Of a stretch of DNA of 64,000 nucleotides, positions 53,312-62,121 are shown in pieces (position 1 is the stretch's first letter; each line of letters starts with the position of its first letter). The stretch lies in NCBI RefSeq assembly GCF_003688915.1, contig NZ_REFU01000002.1, forward strand, positions 744,001-808,000. The letters are read 5' to 3'. A program made the translations under genes and the position numbers. Source of the stretch: Rhodococcus sp. SBT000017. Its GTDB lineage: Bacteria > Actinomycetota > Actinomycetes > Mycobacteriales > Mycobacteriaceae. A model generated the notes under the pieces. That model was not told the DNA's origin, did not search any database, and was given only the letters and a program-made list of their open reading frames with translations.

Positions 53312-53899
53312 CTACGTGCAGGCGGACAGTGCCAGTTCGACGCGTTCGGCCACTCGGTCCGTACTGTTTCCCGCCTCGCAATACAGCGTGTGCGGGTCGA
53401 CGCGACCGATCGCGACGGCGTCGCACACCACCTCGTCGAGGGTGATCTGGGAGATGCCACCTGCTGCGAGGTCGAGCACCGTACGCACCGGGGTGGTGAG
53501 GTTGAACGTGCCCGCCGATTCGACGTCCCGTGGTTCGAGTCGCAGACGATGAACCGCGAGCCTGGTGTCGGTCAGTCGTAGGTCGCCGAACGCGCAGACG
53601 TGCACGAATTGCGGGTGCAAGTGCCCGAATCCGTGTAGCTCGGCGGCGCTCTGGTGCGAGATCACGGCCTCGCCGCCGAACCAGGCGCACCACATGGCGA
53701 ACACTTCGAGTTCGCTGCGGGGCCACTGGCCGAGTCGGAACAGGTTGCGCTCGACGCGAGTCCACGTGTTCGTGGCCAGATTGACGCGCACCATCGCAGA
53801 ATCGAAGCCGAGCTCACCGGCCTGCTCGGCCGTGAAATAGCCGTCCTGACGAGTGGCCAACGAGTGCAGTTCGTGCACGCTCGGTCCTGTCGTACTCAT
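53312..53899 (-). CDS. AbiEi-type antitoxin-like winged-helix protein
   Basis: A 195-residue protein with the AbiEi-antitoxin N-terminal winged helix (LATRQDGYFTAEQAGELGF, TWTRVERNLFRL) and C-terminal VRTVLDLAAGG of the type IV toxin-antitoxin antitoxin group. No AbiEii-type nucleotidyltransferase toxin is adjacent, so this is an orphan and may be a regulator. ATG 53899 (MSTTGPSVHEL). Divergent from the LmeA-like gene. Confidence 0.7.
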   Translation of the reverse strand: MSTTGPSVHELHSLATRQDGYFTAEQAGELGFDSAMVRVNLATNTWTRVERNLFRLGQWPRSELEVFAMWCAWFGGEAVISHQSAAELHGFGHLHPQFVHVCAFGDLRLTDTRLAVHRLRLEPRDVESAGTFNLTTPVRTVLDLAAGGISQITLDEVVCDAVAIGRVDPHTLYCEAGNSTDRVAERVELALSACT

Positions 53900-53918
53900 G
53901 ACGCAAGCGTACGTCACA

Positions 53919-53934
53919 ATGTGTTACAGGTCAC
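53919..53934. promoter_or_regulatory. Candidate Crp/GlxR-type site
   Basis: TGTGTTACAGGTCACA matches TGTGA-N6-TCACA in 9 of 10 fixed positions, the consensus of Crp/GlxR regulators. It lies in the 110-base space between the divergent AbiEi-like and LmeA-like genes and could control either. Confidence 0.45.
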
Positions 53935-54009
53935 AAATTTTGGTCCCGAGAACACAGGTTCGGCGAGTTTCACAGAGCTTGCTCAGAATCATCGGGAAGA
54001 CTGCCAGGA

Positions 54010-54756
54010 ATGTCATCCACAGCCAGGCGCAGCACCGCACCGCTGATCGCAGTCTCCGTCGTTGTCGTCCTCCTCGTCGCCGTCATCGGTGGCGAGTTGT
54101 TCGTCCGTCAGCAGATCAAATCCTGCCTCGCCGGTCAGCTCGAGTCCGAGCTCGGCAGCCAGGTCGAGGTCGGTCTCGGCCTCAAGCCGGTCTTGCTCTC
54201 GCTGGTGGACAAGAAGGTCTCCTCGGTGACCGTCGACAGCGACGACGCGCGCTTCGGCCCCGCCGAGGGCATGGTCGTGCAGGCCGAGGCACGTGACCTG
54301 AACCTGACGCAGACCGCCGACTCGGGCGGCACCATCGGCAGCTCGAGTGCCGACATCTCGTGGTCCACCGACGGCATCACCCGCACCCTGCAGAGCCAGG
54401 GCATCGGCGCGATCGTCTCGGGCGTCACCTCGGATGCGTCGGCGGGCACCCTCGAATTCGCCGTCGGGGCTCTGGCGAATCTCACCGTCCAGCCACAGGT
54501 CGTGGACGGCAGGGTCGACTTTCAGACCGTCGACGCGTCGATCCTGGGTCTCGGCATTCCCACCGATCTGGTCGACTCCGTCGTCGGCGTGCTGACCGAC
54601 AGCCTGCAGGCCTACCCGCTGGACATGGCTCCGACGTCGCTGACCGTCACCGACTCCGGCATCGAGCTCACCCTCGAAGGCGGGCAGTACACGATTCCGG
54701 TGACCCAGCAGAATCAGAATCAGCCGACTCCCGAGGGTTGCTCGCTGGTCGCATAA
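54010..54756 (+). CDS. LmeA-family (DUF2993) phospholipid-binding protein
   Basis: A 248-residue protein with one N-terminal membrane helix (LIAVSVVVVLLVAVIGG) and a DUF2993 domain with LKPVLLSLVDKKVSSVTVDSDD. In mycobacteria, LmeA binds phospholipid and is needed for lipoarabinomannan and lipomannan maturation. It corresponds in position to Rv0479c. ATG 54010 is preceded by GGAAT; starts clearly with MSSTARRSTAP. Confidence 0.78.
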   Translation: MSSTARRSTAPLIAVSVVVVLLVAVIGGELFVRQQIKSCLAGQLESELGSQVEVGLGLKPVLLSLVDKKVSSVTVDSDDARFGPAEGMVVQAEARDLNLTQTADSGGTIGSSSADISWSTDGITRTLQSQGIGAIVSGVTSDASAGTLEFAVGALANLTVQPQVVDGRVDFQTVDASILGLGIPTDLVDSVVGVLTDSLQAYPLDMAPTSLTVTDSGIELTLEGGQYTIPVTQQNQNQPTPEGCSLVA

Positions 54757-54777
54757 CCCACGTGCGCGGAAGTCGCT

Positions 54778-55431
54778 CTAGTTCAAACCGTCCAACACCG
54801 CGCGCGTTCCCGACAACCCCAATCGTGTTGCGCCCGCGTCGATCATGGCCAGGGCGGCGTCCGTGGTGCGGATGCCGCCACTGGCCTTGACGCCCAGTCG
54901 TCCGCCGACCGTCTCTGCCATCAATCGCACTGCTTCGACGCTCGCGCCGCCGGCCGGGTGGAATCCGGTGGACGTCTTGACGAAGTCGGCACCGGCCTTC
55001 TCGGCTGCGCGGCACACCTCGACGATCGCATCGTCCGACAGTGCTGCCGATTCGATGATGACCTTCAGGACGGCGCTTCCGGCGATCCCTTCGCGGACGG
55101 TGACGATGTCGGCCAGTACCGCGTTGTAGTCTCCCGCGATGGCCGCGCCGACGTCGATCACCATGTCGACCTCGTCGGCACCTTGCTGCACCGCGAGACG
55201 CGCCTCGGATCCCTTGATCAACGAATGATGCTTGCCCGACGGGAATCCCGCGACGACGGCGGTGAGCATTCCCTCGGCGCGAATCGGCAGCATCGACGGC
55301 GATACGCATACGGCGAGCACTCCGAGCTCGCGGCCTTCCTCGATGAGGGCGGCCACGTCGGCCTGGGTGGCTTCGGGCTTGAGCAGCGTGTGGTCGACCA
55401 TTCCGGCGAGGGCGGCGCGGGTTAGTGTCAT
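54778..55431 (-). CDS. deoC: Deoxyribose-phosphate aldolase
   Basis: Class I aldolase that splits 2-deoxyribose-5-phosphate into glyceraldehyde-3-phosphate and acetaldehyde. [45 protein letters not shown] (Schiff-base lysine) and [11 protein letters not shown] are all present. ATG 55431 ([10 protein letters not shown]). Matches the nucleoside-importer theme of the window. Position corresponds to Rv0478. Confidence 0.95.
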   Translation of the reverse strand: MTLTRAALAGMVDHTLLKPEATQADVAALIEEGRELGVLAVCVSPSMLPIRAEGMLTAVVAGFPSGKHHSLIKGSEARLAVQQGADEVDMVIDVGAAIAGDYNAVLADIVTVREGIAGSAVLKVIIESAALSDDAIVEVCRAAEKAGADFVKTSTGFHPAGGASVEAVRLMAETVGGRLGVKASGGIRTTDAALAMIDAGATRLGLSGTRAVLDGLN

Positions 55432-55490
55432 GCGGTCCAGCTTTTCACAGCTCTGCATTTCACAGCCCTGACGGTCTACGATTTTCGTTC

Positions 55491-56333
55491 ATGACCGCAG
55501 CCTCGCTCGCCGCTACCTTCAATGCCACCAGCAGGGAGTTCGACGCGGTGACGCCGCAGGTTTGGGGGCCGGCAGGGCAGTCGCTCGCCTTCGCGCTCGG
55601 GTTGGCCACCGGCGACGCGGTTCTCGATGTGTGTTCGGGTACGGGCGCGTCGGCGATTCCCGCGGCGGCGGCCGTCGGCCCCGACGGTCTCGTGCATGCC
55701 ATCGACCTCGCCGACGACCTGTTGGAGGTGGGCCGGGTGAAGGCCACCGATCGGGCACTGCGCAACATCGACTTCGTCGTTGCCGACGCCACCGAGTGGG
55801 AGCCGCCGTCGACGGTTCCCGATGCCGGATACGACGCGTTGGCCTGTTCGTACGGCATCTTCTTCCTGCCTGATCCCGAGCAGGACTTCGCGCGTCTGGT
55901 GTCTCTGGTTCGTCCGGGCGGTCGCGTCGGGGTGACGGTGTGGCGCAAGGGGGCGATCGAGGCGTTCGCGGGCACGTTCTTCGAGGTGATCGGTGCGCAT
56001 TCGCCGCCGAGCGAGCACAACGGGCCACTCGCGCAGGACGGTTACGACAAGCATCCGATCCGGCGGATGGAAACCGTGGATCTCCTCCGCGCGTGGCTCA
56101 CCGCGGCCGGCACCACCGATGTCGAGGTCGTCGAGCTGTCCAACCACGTTCCCGCGACGGAGTCGTTCGTGTGGGCTCTCGTGCTGGGCAGCGCGATGCG
56201 GGGCGCGTTGACTTCGTTCGACGATGCGACCCGGACGCAGGTCCGTGCCGAGTTCACTGCGTTGCTGACCGAGCGCGGAATCGATTCGATCGATCTCGGG
56301 ACACTGGTGGCAACCGGGGTGCGGACGCCCTGA
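55491..56333 (+). CDS. Class I SAM-dependent methyltransferase (UbiE-like)
   Basis: A 280-residue protein with motif I VLDVCSGTGASAIP, HAIDLADDLL, and GGRVGVTVWRKG. ATG 55491 (MTAASLAAT). Similar to UbiE/menaquinone-type methyltransferases and small-molecule methyltransferases; the substrate is unknown. Divergent from deoC and upstream of purU on the same strand. Confidence 0.78.
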   Translation: MTAASLAATFNATSREFDAVTPQVWGPAGQSLAFALGLATGDAVLDVCSGTGASAIPAAAAVGPDGLVHAIDLADDLLEVGRVKATDRALRNIDFVVADATEWEPPSTVPDAGYDALACSYGIFFLPDPEQDFARLVSLVRPGGRVGVTVWRKGAIEAFAGTFFEVIGAHSPPSEHNGPLAQDGYDKHPIRRMETVDLLRAWLTAAGTTDVEVVELSNHVPATESFVWALVLGSAMRGALTSFDDATRTQVRAEFTALLTERGIDSIDLGTLVATGVRTP

Positions 56334-56346
56334 GACAATCGGCGGT

Positions 56347-57231
56347 ATGAGTTCTTCCGTATCCGAGGATCGCCGCTACGTTCTGTCGCTCGGTTGCCCC
56401 GACAAGACGGGCATCGTCGCCCGCATCTCGACCTTCCTCGCCGAGGTCGGTGGATGGATCGTCGAGGCCGCTTATCACGCCGATCCCGACACCGGTTGGT
56501 TCTTCACCCGGCAGGCAGTACGCGCGTCGTCCGTGGACATGAGTATCGAGGAGCTCCGCACGCGTTTCGCCGCGGTGGCCGCCGAGCTCGGCCCGGAAAC
56601 CGAATGGACACTTCACGATTCGGGTGAACCCAAGCGCGTGGTCCTGCTCGTCAGCAAGGAAGCACACTGCTTGCACGACCTCCTCGGGCGCGCTGCGGGC
56701 GGCGAGCTGCCCGCTCAGATCTCCGCGGTGATCGGCAACCACAAGTCACTCGAGCCGATCGCCGCCGCGCACGGCACCCCGTTCCATCACGTCGAGTTCG
56801 CGAAGGATCCGGCCGAGCGCGCTCCTGCCTTCGAGGAGGTGCGGTCGCTGGTCGATTCCTACGACCCGCACGCGGTGGTGCTGGCACGGTTCATGCAGGT
56901 TCTCCCCGAATCGCTGTGCGCGCACTGGGCGGGCCGGGCCATCAACATCCACCACAGCTTCCTGCCGTCGTTCGTCGGCGCGCGTCCATACCACCAGGCA
57001 TTCGCGCGGGGCGTGAAACTGATCGGTGCGACGTGCCACTACGTGACGGCCGAGCTCGACGCGGGTCCGATCATCGAGCAGGACGTCATCCGCGTCGACC
57101 ATGCCGACGAGGTGTCCGACATGGTGCGTCAGGGCCGCGACATCGAGAAGCTGGTGCTCTCCCGCGGCCTGCGGTGGCACCTGGAGGATCGTGTCCTGGT
57201 GCACGGCCGCAAGACCGTGGTCTTCAGCTAG
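56347..57231 (+). CDS. purU: Formyltetrahydrofolate deformylase
   Basis: Hydrolyses 10-formyl-THF to formate and THF. An N-terminal ACT-like domain (RYVLSLGCPDKTGIVARIS) is followed by a formyltransferase domain with VIGNHKSLE, NIHHSFLPSFVG (catalytic His), HYVTAELDAGPII (Asp) and IEQDV. 294 residues. The 14-base gap from the methyltransferase suggests cotranscription. Confidence 0.93.
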   Translation: MSSSVSEDRRYVLSLGCPDKTGIVARISTFLAEVGGWIVEAAYHADPDTGWFFTRQAVRASSVDMSIEELRTRFAAVAAELGPETEWTLHDSGEPKRVVLLVSKEAHCLHDLLGRAAGGELPAQISAVIGNHKSLEPIAAAHGTPFHHVEFAKDPAERAPAFEEVRSLVDSYDPHAVVLARFMQVLPESLCAHWAGRAINIHHSFLPSFVGARPYHQAFARGVKLIGATCHYVTAELDAGPIIEQDVIRVDHADEVSDMVRQGRDIEKLVLSRGLRWHLEDRVLVHGRKTVVFS

Positions 57232-57246
57232 GCGAGACCCGAAGAA

Positions 57247-58272
57247 TCACAAGTTACGGAGCCGAACCACTTCGGCGTTGAATTCGTCGATTGCTTCCAC
57301 CGAGCTCATGTGTCCGATGCCGGGGATCACGATCAGTCTGCTCAGGTGGTCGTGGTCGTCCAGGGCGCGGGCGAGTTTGCGGGCGTGTACCGGCGGGGTC
57401 AAGCGGTCAGCAGATCCGACGAGCACGCTGGTGGGTACGGACATGTTCTCGAGTGCCTCGCGGATGTCGAGGTCGGTGAGCGCGGCGCCCCAGATGCCGC
57501 GGGTGCGCGGCGCGCATTCCAGCACGATCTTCTCGCAGAACGCCACCTCGGCAGGTGTCGCTCCGGGGGCCATCGAGATGTATTTGATGGCTTGGCGGGT
57601 CACCGGTGACGGCCGCAGCGGAAGCGCCGAGCTGAGCACGGCTTTCCCCACGGGGGTCGGGAGGCGTGGGAAGCGTTGCGGCAGCGGGATGACCGTGGTT
57701 TCGCGGACGAGCGAGTCGGTCGCGGTGCTGGCGAGCAGTACGGCACTGACCAGCCTGTCGACCTGTTCGGGATAGTTTCCGGCCCAGGCCATGATGGACA
57801 TGCCGCCCATGCTGTGTCCTACCAGGACGGCCTTGTTGTCCTCGTCGACGGTGGCGGTGAGGATCGCGGCGAGGTCGTCGGCCAGCACGTCGGGGCTCAG
57901 TGGTCGCGTTCCCACGTCGCTGCGGCCGTGGCCGCGCTGGTCGTACGCGATGACGCGGTAGCGGCCGGCGAGGGCGTTGATCTGCGGGTACCAGTAGTCG
58001 GCCGAGCAGGTCCAGCCGTGGCTGAAGACGATCGGCGCGGCATCGGCGTCACCGTAGCTGCGAACGTGCAGGTGCGCACCGTCGTCGGTGACCACCTCGG
58101 TGATGTGCGGCTCGAAGGTGGGGTACTGCAGCAACTCGTCGGGCTGGACGTCGGTCGTCTTGGTGAACGAGTGCAGGCGACGCCGCCGAACCACGAACGC
58201 GCCGACCGAGACCGCCGCTGCCGCGCCGCCTATTCCGAACAGCACGCGTTCGACTACCTTGCGTGAAACCAC
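57247..58272 (-). CDS. Membrane-anchored alpha/beta hydrolase
   Basis: A 341-residue alpha/beta hydrolase with an N-terminal membrane segment (LFGIGGAAAAVSVGAFVV), oxyanion region FSHGWTCSADYW, nucleophile Ser in GHSMGGMS, and acidic and histidine residues (GSADRL..., GIGHMSS). Start GTG 58272. Similar to haloperoxidase/esterase-type hydrolases of the envelope. Substrate unknown. Confidence 0.8.
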   Translation of the reverse strand: MVSRKVVERVLFGIGGAAAAVSVGAFVVRRRRLHSFTKTTDVQPDELLQYPTFEPHITEVVTDDGAHLHVRSYGDADAAPIVFSHGWTCSADYWYPQINALAGRYRVIAYDQRGHGRSDVGTRPLSPDVLADDLAAILTATVDEDNKAVLVGHSMGGMSIMAWAGNYPEQVDRLVSAVLLASTATDSLVRETTVIPLPQRFPRLPTPVGKAVLSSALPLRPSPVTRQAIKYISMAPGATPAEVAFCEKIVLECAPRTRGIWGAALTDLDIREALENMSVPTSVLVGSADRLTPPVHARKLARALDDHDHLSRLIVIPGIGHMSSVEAIDEFNAEVVRLRNL

Positions 58273-58351
58273 AGAAATCCCCTCTACCTCGACCCCCTGG
58301 CGGGTGCGGTAGACGGTACGCCCTCGACCGAACGGGCGTCGACGCGGCTGC

Positions 58352-58642
58352 TTACCAGCGGGGTCCGCGCTGGATGCTGTCGATCTTGGGTCGGACGTCG
58401 ACGAGGTACACCGCGATGCCGACGATGCCGATGATCCAGAACATGATGACCATGGGACCGATCAACGTCAGCAGCAGTCCTACCGCCAGAATGCCCAACC
58501 AGGCGTTCTTGGTCAGCTTCCCGGCCGCGGGAAACGCGTCCGGCCGTTGGCGCAGCGCATGGAAAATGGCGAACGCGGCTCCGGCAATCGAAATGATTTG
58601 CAGGATCAGGAAGATCGTCTGGGAGAAGCTGCTCGCAATCAC
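58352..58642 (-). CDS. DUF2516-family membrane protein (Rv0476-like)
   Basis: A 96-residue protein with three hydrophobic segments, ending KIDSIQRGPRW. GTG 58642 (VIASSFSQTIF) is preceded by TACACT seven bases upstream, consistent with a leaderless transcript. DUF2516 proteins sit next to hbhA in mycobacteria (Rv0476) and their function is unknown. Confidence 0.8.
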   Translation of the reverse strand: MIASSFSQTIFLILQIISIAGAAFAIFHALRQRPDAFPAAGKLTKNAWLGILAVGLLLTLIGPMVIMFWIIGIVGIAVYLVDVRPKIDSIQRGPRW

Positions 58643-58658
58643 ACCCGCCAGTGTACGA

Positions 58659-58696
58659 GAAACGACCCCTGCGCCGCGCGGCGCAGGGGTCGTTTC
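58659..58696. terminator. Strong hairpin terminator after hbhA
   Basis: A perfect 18-bp stem (58659-58676 with 58679-58696) around a two-base loop, followed on the minus strand by TCGTAC. It ends the hbhA transcript, and the promoter of the DUF2516 gene begins right beyond it (TACACT). Confidence 0.82.
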
Positions 58697-58709
58697 CTTT
58701 ACGAGTGCT

Positions 58710-59498
58710 TCAGCGAGTGGTCTTCTTCGCCGGAGCCTTCTTGGCCGGAGCCGGGGTGGCCTTCTTGGCAGCCGGTGCCGGTGCCGTCTTCTTGGCCGGA
58801 GCCGGGGTCTTCTTGATCGGCGAGTTGGCGCTGCTGCGGGTCTTGGCCTCGACCTTGCCTGCCACACCGCTCACCTTGTCAGAAGCCTCGACGGCCTTGT
58901 CCTTGGCCTCGTCGCCTGCTTCGTCGATGTTCTCGGCGAGCTCGTCGGCGGCGTCGGAGATCTCGTCGGCACCTTCACGAACCTTGTCCGACGCGAGGCC
59001 GGCCAGGGCAGCGGCGCGCTCGCCGACTGCGCGGGTCTGCGAGGCGACGGTTCCGAGGGCCTGCTCGGTGAGGTCGACGACATCGTTGGCGGCGGAGTTG
59101 GCGCGCTCGAGGCTCTCTTCGACGGCCGGGGTGCGGCGGATGCGCTCGACGGTCTCTTCGCCGCGCTCGGCGAGCGAGGTGTAGAGGTCGGAGGCGACCT
59201 TGAGGTATGCCTCGGCAACCTTGCGGAGCTCTTCGGGGGTGAAGCGCTCGCGGAGTTCGGCGATCTCGTCGGGAAGCTCTGCGGGCAGGTTCGCCAGCCG
59301 CTCGCGCAGGCTCTCGACGCCTTCGGTGACGTCCTCGGAGATGTCGGCGATGCGGGCGTTGACCTCGCTGGTACGGCTCTCGGCGCGCGAGCGCACCTGA
59401 GCGACGACGTCCGCTACGGCCTGGACGACGGCGTCGCCTGCACCCACGGCTGCGAAGATGGGGGTCTTGACGTTCTCGAAGTTCTTGGAATCAGACAT
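58710..59498 (-). CDS. hbhA: Heparin-binding haemagglutinin-like protein
   Basis: A 262-residue coiled-coil-rich protein (FTPEELRKVAEAYLKVASDLYTSL, heptad-like alpha-helices) with a Lys/Pro/Ala-rich C-terminus (KKTPAPAKK repeats). In mycobacteria HbhA binds heparan sulfate through this tail and is also linked to lipid inclusions. ATG 59498 (MSDSKNFENV). An 8-base overlap with the XRE gene upstream. Whether this non-pathogen protein binds glycans is not known. Confidence 0.88.
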   Translation of the reverse strand: MSDSKNFENVKTPIFAAVGAGDAVVQAVADVVAQVRSRAESRTSEVNARIADISEDVTEGVESLRERLANLPAELPDEIAELRERFTPEELRKVAEAYLKVASDLYTSLAERGEETVERIRRTPAVEESLERANSAANDVVDLTEQALGTVASQTRAVGERAAALAGLASDKVREGADEISDAADELAENIDEAGDEAKDKAVEASDKVSGVAGKVEAKTRSSANSPIKKTPAPAKKTAPAPAAKKATPAPAKKAPAKKTTR

Positions 59499-59958
59499 CG
59501 GGTGTCTCCTGTTCGTCGGGTTCGGGCTCCTGCGTCGACTCGTTCTCACGACAGAACGAGTCGTAGATCTCGATCAGCACTTGCTTCTGCCGTTCGGTGA
59601 TGTGCTCATCGCCGAGCAGAGCTTCGCGCACCGGACCGTGGGGACGTGCTTCCAAGATCCCGGCCCGGACGTACAGCACCTCCGAGGAGACGCGCAGACC
59701 CTTGGCTATCTGCGCTAGCACTTCTGCGGACGGGTTGCGCAGTCCGCGTTCGATCTGACTGAGGTAGGGGTTGCTGACTCCGGCTCGGCTGGCGAGTTGC
59801 CGCATCGATACCTGTGCAGCTTCCCGTTGCGACCGGATGTAGCTGCCTATGTCCTGAGCTGCGGTCGTCACGACTGCGGCGACAAGATCCCCTGCCTCGG
59901 CGACGACCTGCGTCGCCTCGGTCGCCTTGGCGACCAGATCCCCCTCGTCATCGGCCAT
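59491..59958 (-). CDS. XRE-family transcriptional regulator (Rv0474-like)
   Basis: A 155-residue protein with a helix-turn-helix domain MRQLASRAGVSNPYLSQIERG in the middle and acidic ends. ATG 59958 (MADDEGDLV) is preceded by AGGAGG 5 bases upstream. It precedes hbhA and probably regulates it, as in mycobacteria. Autoregulation is likely given the inverted repeat just upstream. Confidence 0.88.
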   Translation of the reverse strand: MADDEGDLVAKATEATQVVAEAGDLVAAVVTTAAQDIGSYIRSQREAAQVSMRQLASRAGVSNPYLSQIERGLRNPSAEVLAQIAKGLRVSSEVLYVRAGILEARPHGPVREALLGDEHITERQKQVLIEIYDSFCRENESTQEPEPDEQETPDV

Positions 59959-60001
59959 CTCGGCCTCCTGTTTTCGGTGTCCTACTGGACGGTACCGAAG
60001 G

Positions 60002-60038
60002 GTGCTAACTATTGCAAGCACTCTGCTAGCACTAGTGC
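60002..60038. promoter_or_regulatory. Inverted repeats upstream of XRE gene
   Basis: GTGCTA (60002-60007) and TAGCAC (60027-60032) form an inverted repeat, and GCACTAGTGC (60029-60038) is a perfect 10-base palindrome. They lie in the promoter region of the XRE-hbhA operon and reach the DUF445 stop codon. Candidate self-operator. Confidence 0.5.
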
Positions 60039-61315
60039 CCGAAGATCAGATCCGAGATCGTGTAGATGGCCAGACCGGCGATGGAGCCGACGACGGTTCC
60101 GTTGATGCGAATGAACTGCAGATCGCGTCCCACCTGCAGTTCGATCTTCTTGCTCGCCTCCTCGGCATCCCAGCGAGCGACGGTGTCGCCGATGATCGTG
60201 GTGATCTCGTCGGCATAGTTCGAGGCGATGTAGCTCGCCCCACCGAGGAGCCAACCGTCGACCTTGCCGCGCAGCTCCTCGTCGTCGCGCAGGCGAACAC
60301 CGAGGTTGGCGGTGTTCTCCTTGATCTTGGTGCGCAGTGTGCTCGTCGGGTCGTCCACCGACTCGGTGATCAGACGCTTGGCCACCTTCCACGTCGCCGC
60401 GGCGAGGCCGGTGATCTCCTCGCGTCCCATGATCTGCGCCTTGAGCTTCTCGGCCTTCTCGATGGTCACCGGGTCGTGCTGCAGGTCGTTGGCGTAGTCG
60501 ACGAGGAACTTGTTCGCGGCCTGACGGACGTCGTGCTCGGGGTTGGAGCGAATCTTCCAGGTGAACTCGACGAGCTCCTTGTAGACCTTCTCGCCCAGCA
60601 GAGTGTCGACGAACTTCGGCGACCAGTTCGGGGAATCCCGCGCGACGACACGATCGATCATCTCCTGGCTGCCGAGCGCCCACTGGTGAGCGCGCTCGGC
60701 GAGCATGTCGATCAACGGCAGCTGACGGTTCTCGCGGAGCAGTTCGTCGAGGATGCGGCCGATCGGCGGACCCCACTGCGGATCGGCGAGTCGACGCACG
60801 ATGGTGCTGTCGATGACGGCGGTGATGTCCTCGTCGTTGAGTACGTCGACCACTCCGTGCAGCACGGTCGCCGCCTCGGCCGCGACGCGTTCGGCGTTGT
60901 CGGGCTGGGCGAGCCAGGTACCCAACCGCAACGGAACCTGCGCCGACGCAACCTTCTCGGACACCACCTCGGGTGCGAGGAAGTTGCTGCCGACGAACGA
61001 ACTCAGGCTCGCGCCGAGCTGGTCCTTCTTCTTCTTGATCAGCGCCGTGTGCGGAATCGGGATACCCAGCGGGTGCTTGAACAGTGCCGTCACCGCGAAC
61101 CAGTCGGCGAGCGCGCCGACCATGCCCGCCTCCGACGCCGCCCGGACGTAACCCACCCAGGCACCTGCCCCCGTCGACTCCTGCCACCGGCAGAACAGGT
61201 AGACGATCGATGCGAATACGAGAAACCCGGTCGCGACCGTCTTCATCTTGCGGAGGTCGCGACGTTTGGTGTCATCGTCGAAGTTCATGAGGTGCACAAC
61301 CGACATTGTGCCCAT
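60032..61315 (-). CDS. DUF445-family membrane protein (Rv0473-like)
   Basis: A 427-residue membrane-anchored protein with an N-terminal helix (ATGFLVFASIVYLFCRW) and a C-terminal one (GTVVGSIAGLAIYTISDLIF), and the DUF445 motif EAGMVGALADWFAVTALFKHP near residue 65. Function unknown; in the mycobacterial block it is Rv0473. Start ATG 61315 or 61306 (MSVVHLMNF). Confidence 0.82.
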   Translation of the reverse strand: MGTMSVVHLMNFDDDTKRRDLRKMKTVATGFLVFASIVYLFCRWQESTGAGAWVGYVRAASEAGMVGALADWFAVTALFKHPLGIPIPHTALIKKKKDQLGASLSSFVGSNFLAPEVVSEKVASAQVPLRLGTWLAQPDNAERVAAEAATVLHGVVDVLNDEDITAVIDSTIVRRLADPQWGPPIGRILDELLRENRQLPLIDMLAERAHQWALGSQEMIDRVVARDSPNWSPKFVDTLLGEKVYKELVEFTWKIRSNPEHDVRQAANKFLVDYANDLQHDPVTIEKAEKLKAQIMGREEITGLAAATWKVAKRLITESVDDPTSTLRTKIKENTANLGVRLRDDEELRGKVDGWLLGGASYIASNYADEITTIIGDTVARWDAEEASKKIELQVGRDLQFIRINGTVVGSIAGLAIYTISDLIFGH

Positions 61316-61380
61316 AACTGCGACGGATCAACCGGACGCAGCCTGCGACGGTGTCTTCGGGGGCGCATAGGGTGGTGGTC

Positions 61381-62121
61381 GTGGCGAGAAATACGACGGA
61401 GGCAAAGCTGGACGAGTCCGAGCCGAGCGAGGACAAGCCGAAGGTCGAGAAGCCGGACGGTCGCAAACGTCGGTGGCGTGAGCACAAGATCGCGCGCCGC
61501 GAAGAGCTCGTCGACGGCACGCTGGCCGCGATCCGGTTGCGAGGCCGCGAGATCGGAATGGACGAGATCGCGTCGGAGATCGGTATCTCCAAGACGGTGC
61601 TCTACCGCTACTTCACCGACAAGAACGATCTGACGAGCGCGACCATGTCGCGGTACGTCGAGACGACTCTCGCCCCGCGCATCTATGCCGCGATCTCGCA
61701 CGAGCTCGACGAGTACGAGCTCACTCGCGTCGTGGTGACCGCGTACGTCGAGACGGTGGCCACCGATCCCGAGGTGTACCTGTACGTCATGGCGAACAAC
61801 GCCGGTAACAACCGCGACGTGGTCGCCGAGTCCGAGCGAATGATCGCCGAGTTGCTCTCCACGGTGTTGGGTGAACGCCTACGGCAACGCGAGATGGATT
61901 CCGGCGGTTCGGTGCCGTGGGCCTTCGCCATCGTCGGTGCGGTCCAGCTGGCCACGCACTGGTGGATCTCCAACAAGTCGATGTCCGCGGACGATTTGAT
62001 CGACTACCTCTGCATGATGATGTGGGGCGGAATCCACGGGGTCGCCATGGCCGACGGCTCTCCCGCGAAGTTCAAGTCGCAGCCGCATCCTCTGGTGGAC
62101 GACGAACCCGGCGCTTCCTAG
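61381..62121 (+). CDS. TetR-family transcriptional regulator (Rv0472c-like)
   Basis: A 246-residue regulator with helix-turn-helix MDEIASEIGISKTVLYRYFTDKND. A basic segment (KPDGRKRRWREHK) precedes the TetR domain. GTG 61381 has TAGGGT seven bases upstream, suggesting a leaderless transcript; an upstream GTG at 61351 is less likely. Divergent from DUF445 as in mycobacteria; the regulon likely includes it. Confidence 0.85.
   Translation: MARNTTEAKLDESEPSEDKPKVEKPDGRKRRWREHKIARREELVDGTLAAIRLRGREIGMDEIASEIGISKTVLYRYFTDKNDLTSATMSRYVETTLAPRIYAAISHELDEYELTRVVVTAYVETVATDPEVYLYVMANNAGNNRDVVAESERMIAELLSTVLGERLRQREMDSGGSVPWAFAIVGAVQLATHWWISNKSMSADDLIDYLCMMMWGGIHGVAMADGSPAKFKSQPHPLVDDEPGAS

Noticed and set aside
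51900..53765. 621-residue minus-strand frame
   Set aside because: Lies opposite the DUF2505, methyltransferase and AbiEi genes and is a shadow.
53312..53899. Complete AbiE toxin-antitoxin system
   Set aside because: Only the antitoxin-like protein is present; neighbouring genes are not nucleotidyltransferases.
59927..61633. 568-residue plus-strand frame
   Set aside because: Opposite the DUF445 gene; the genuine plus-strand gene here is the TetR gene starting at 61381.
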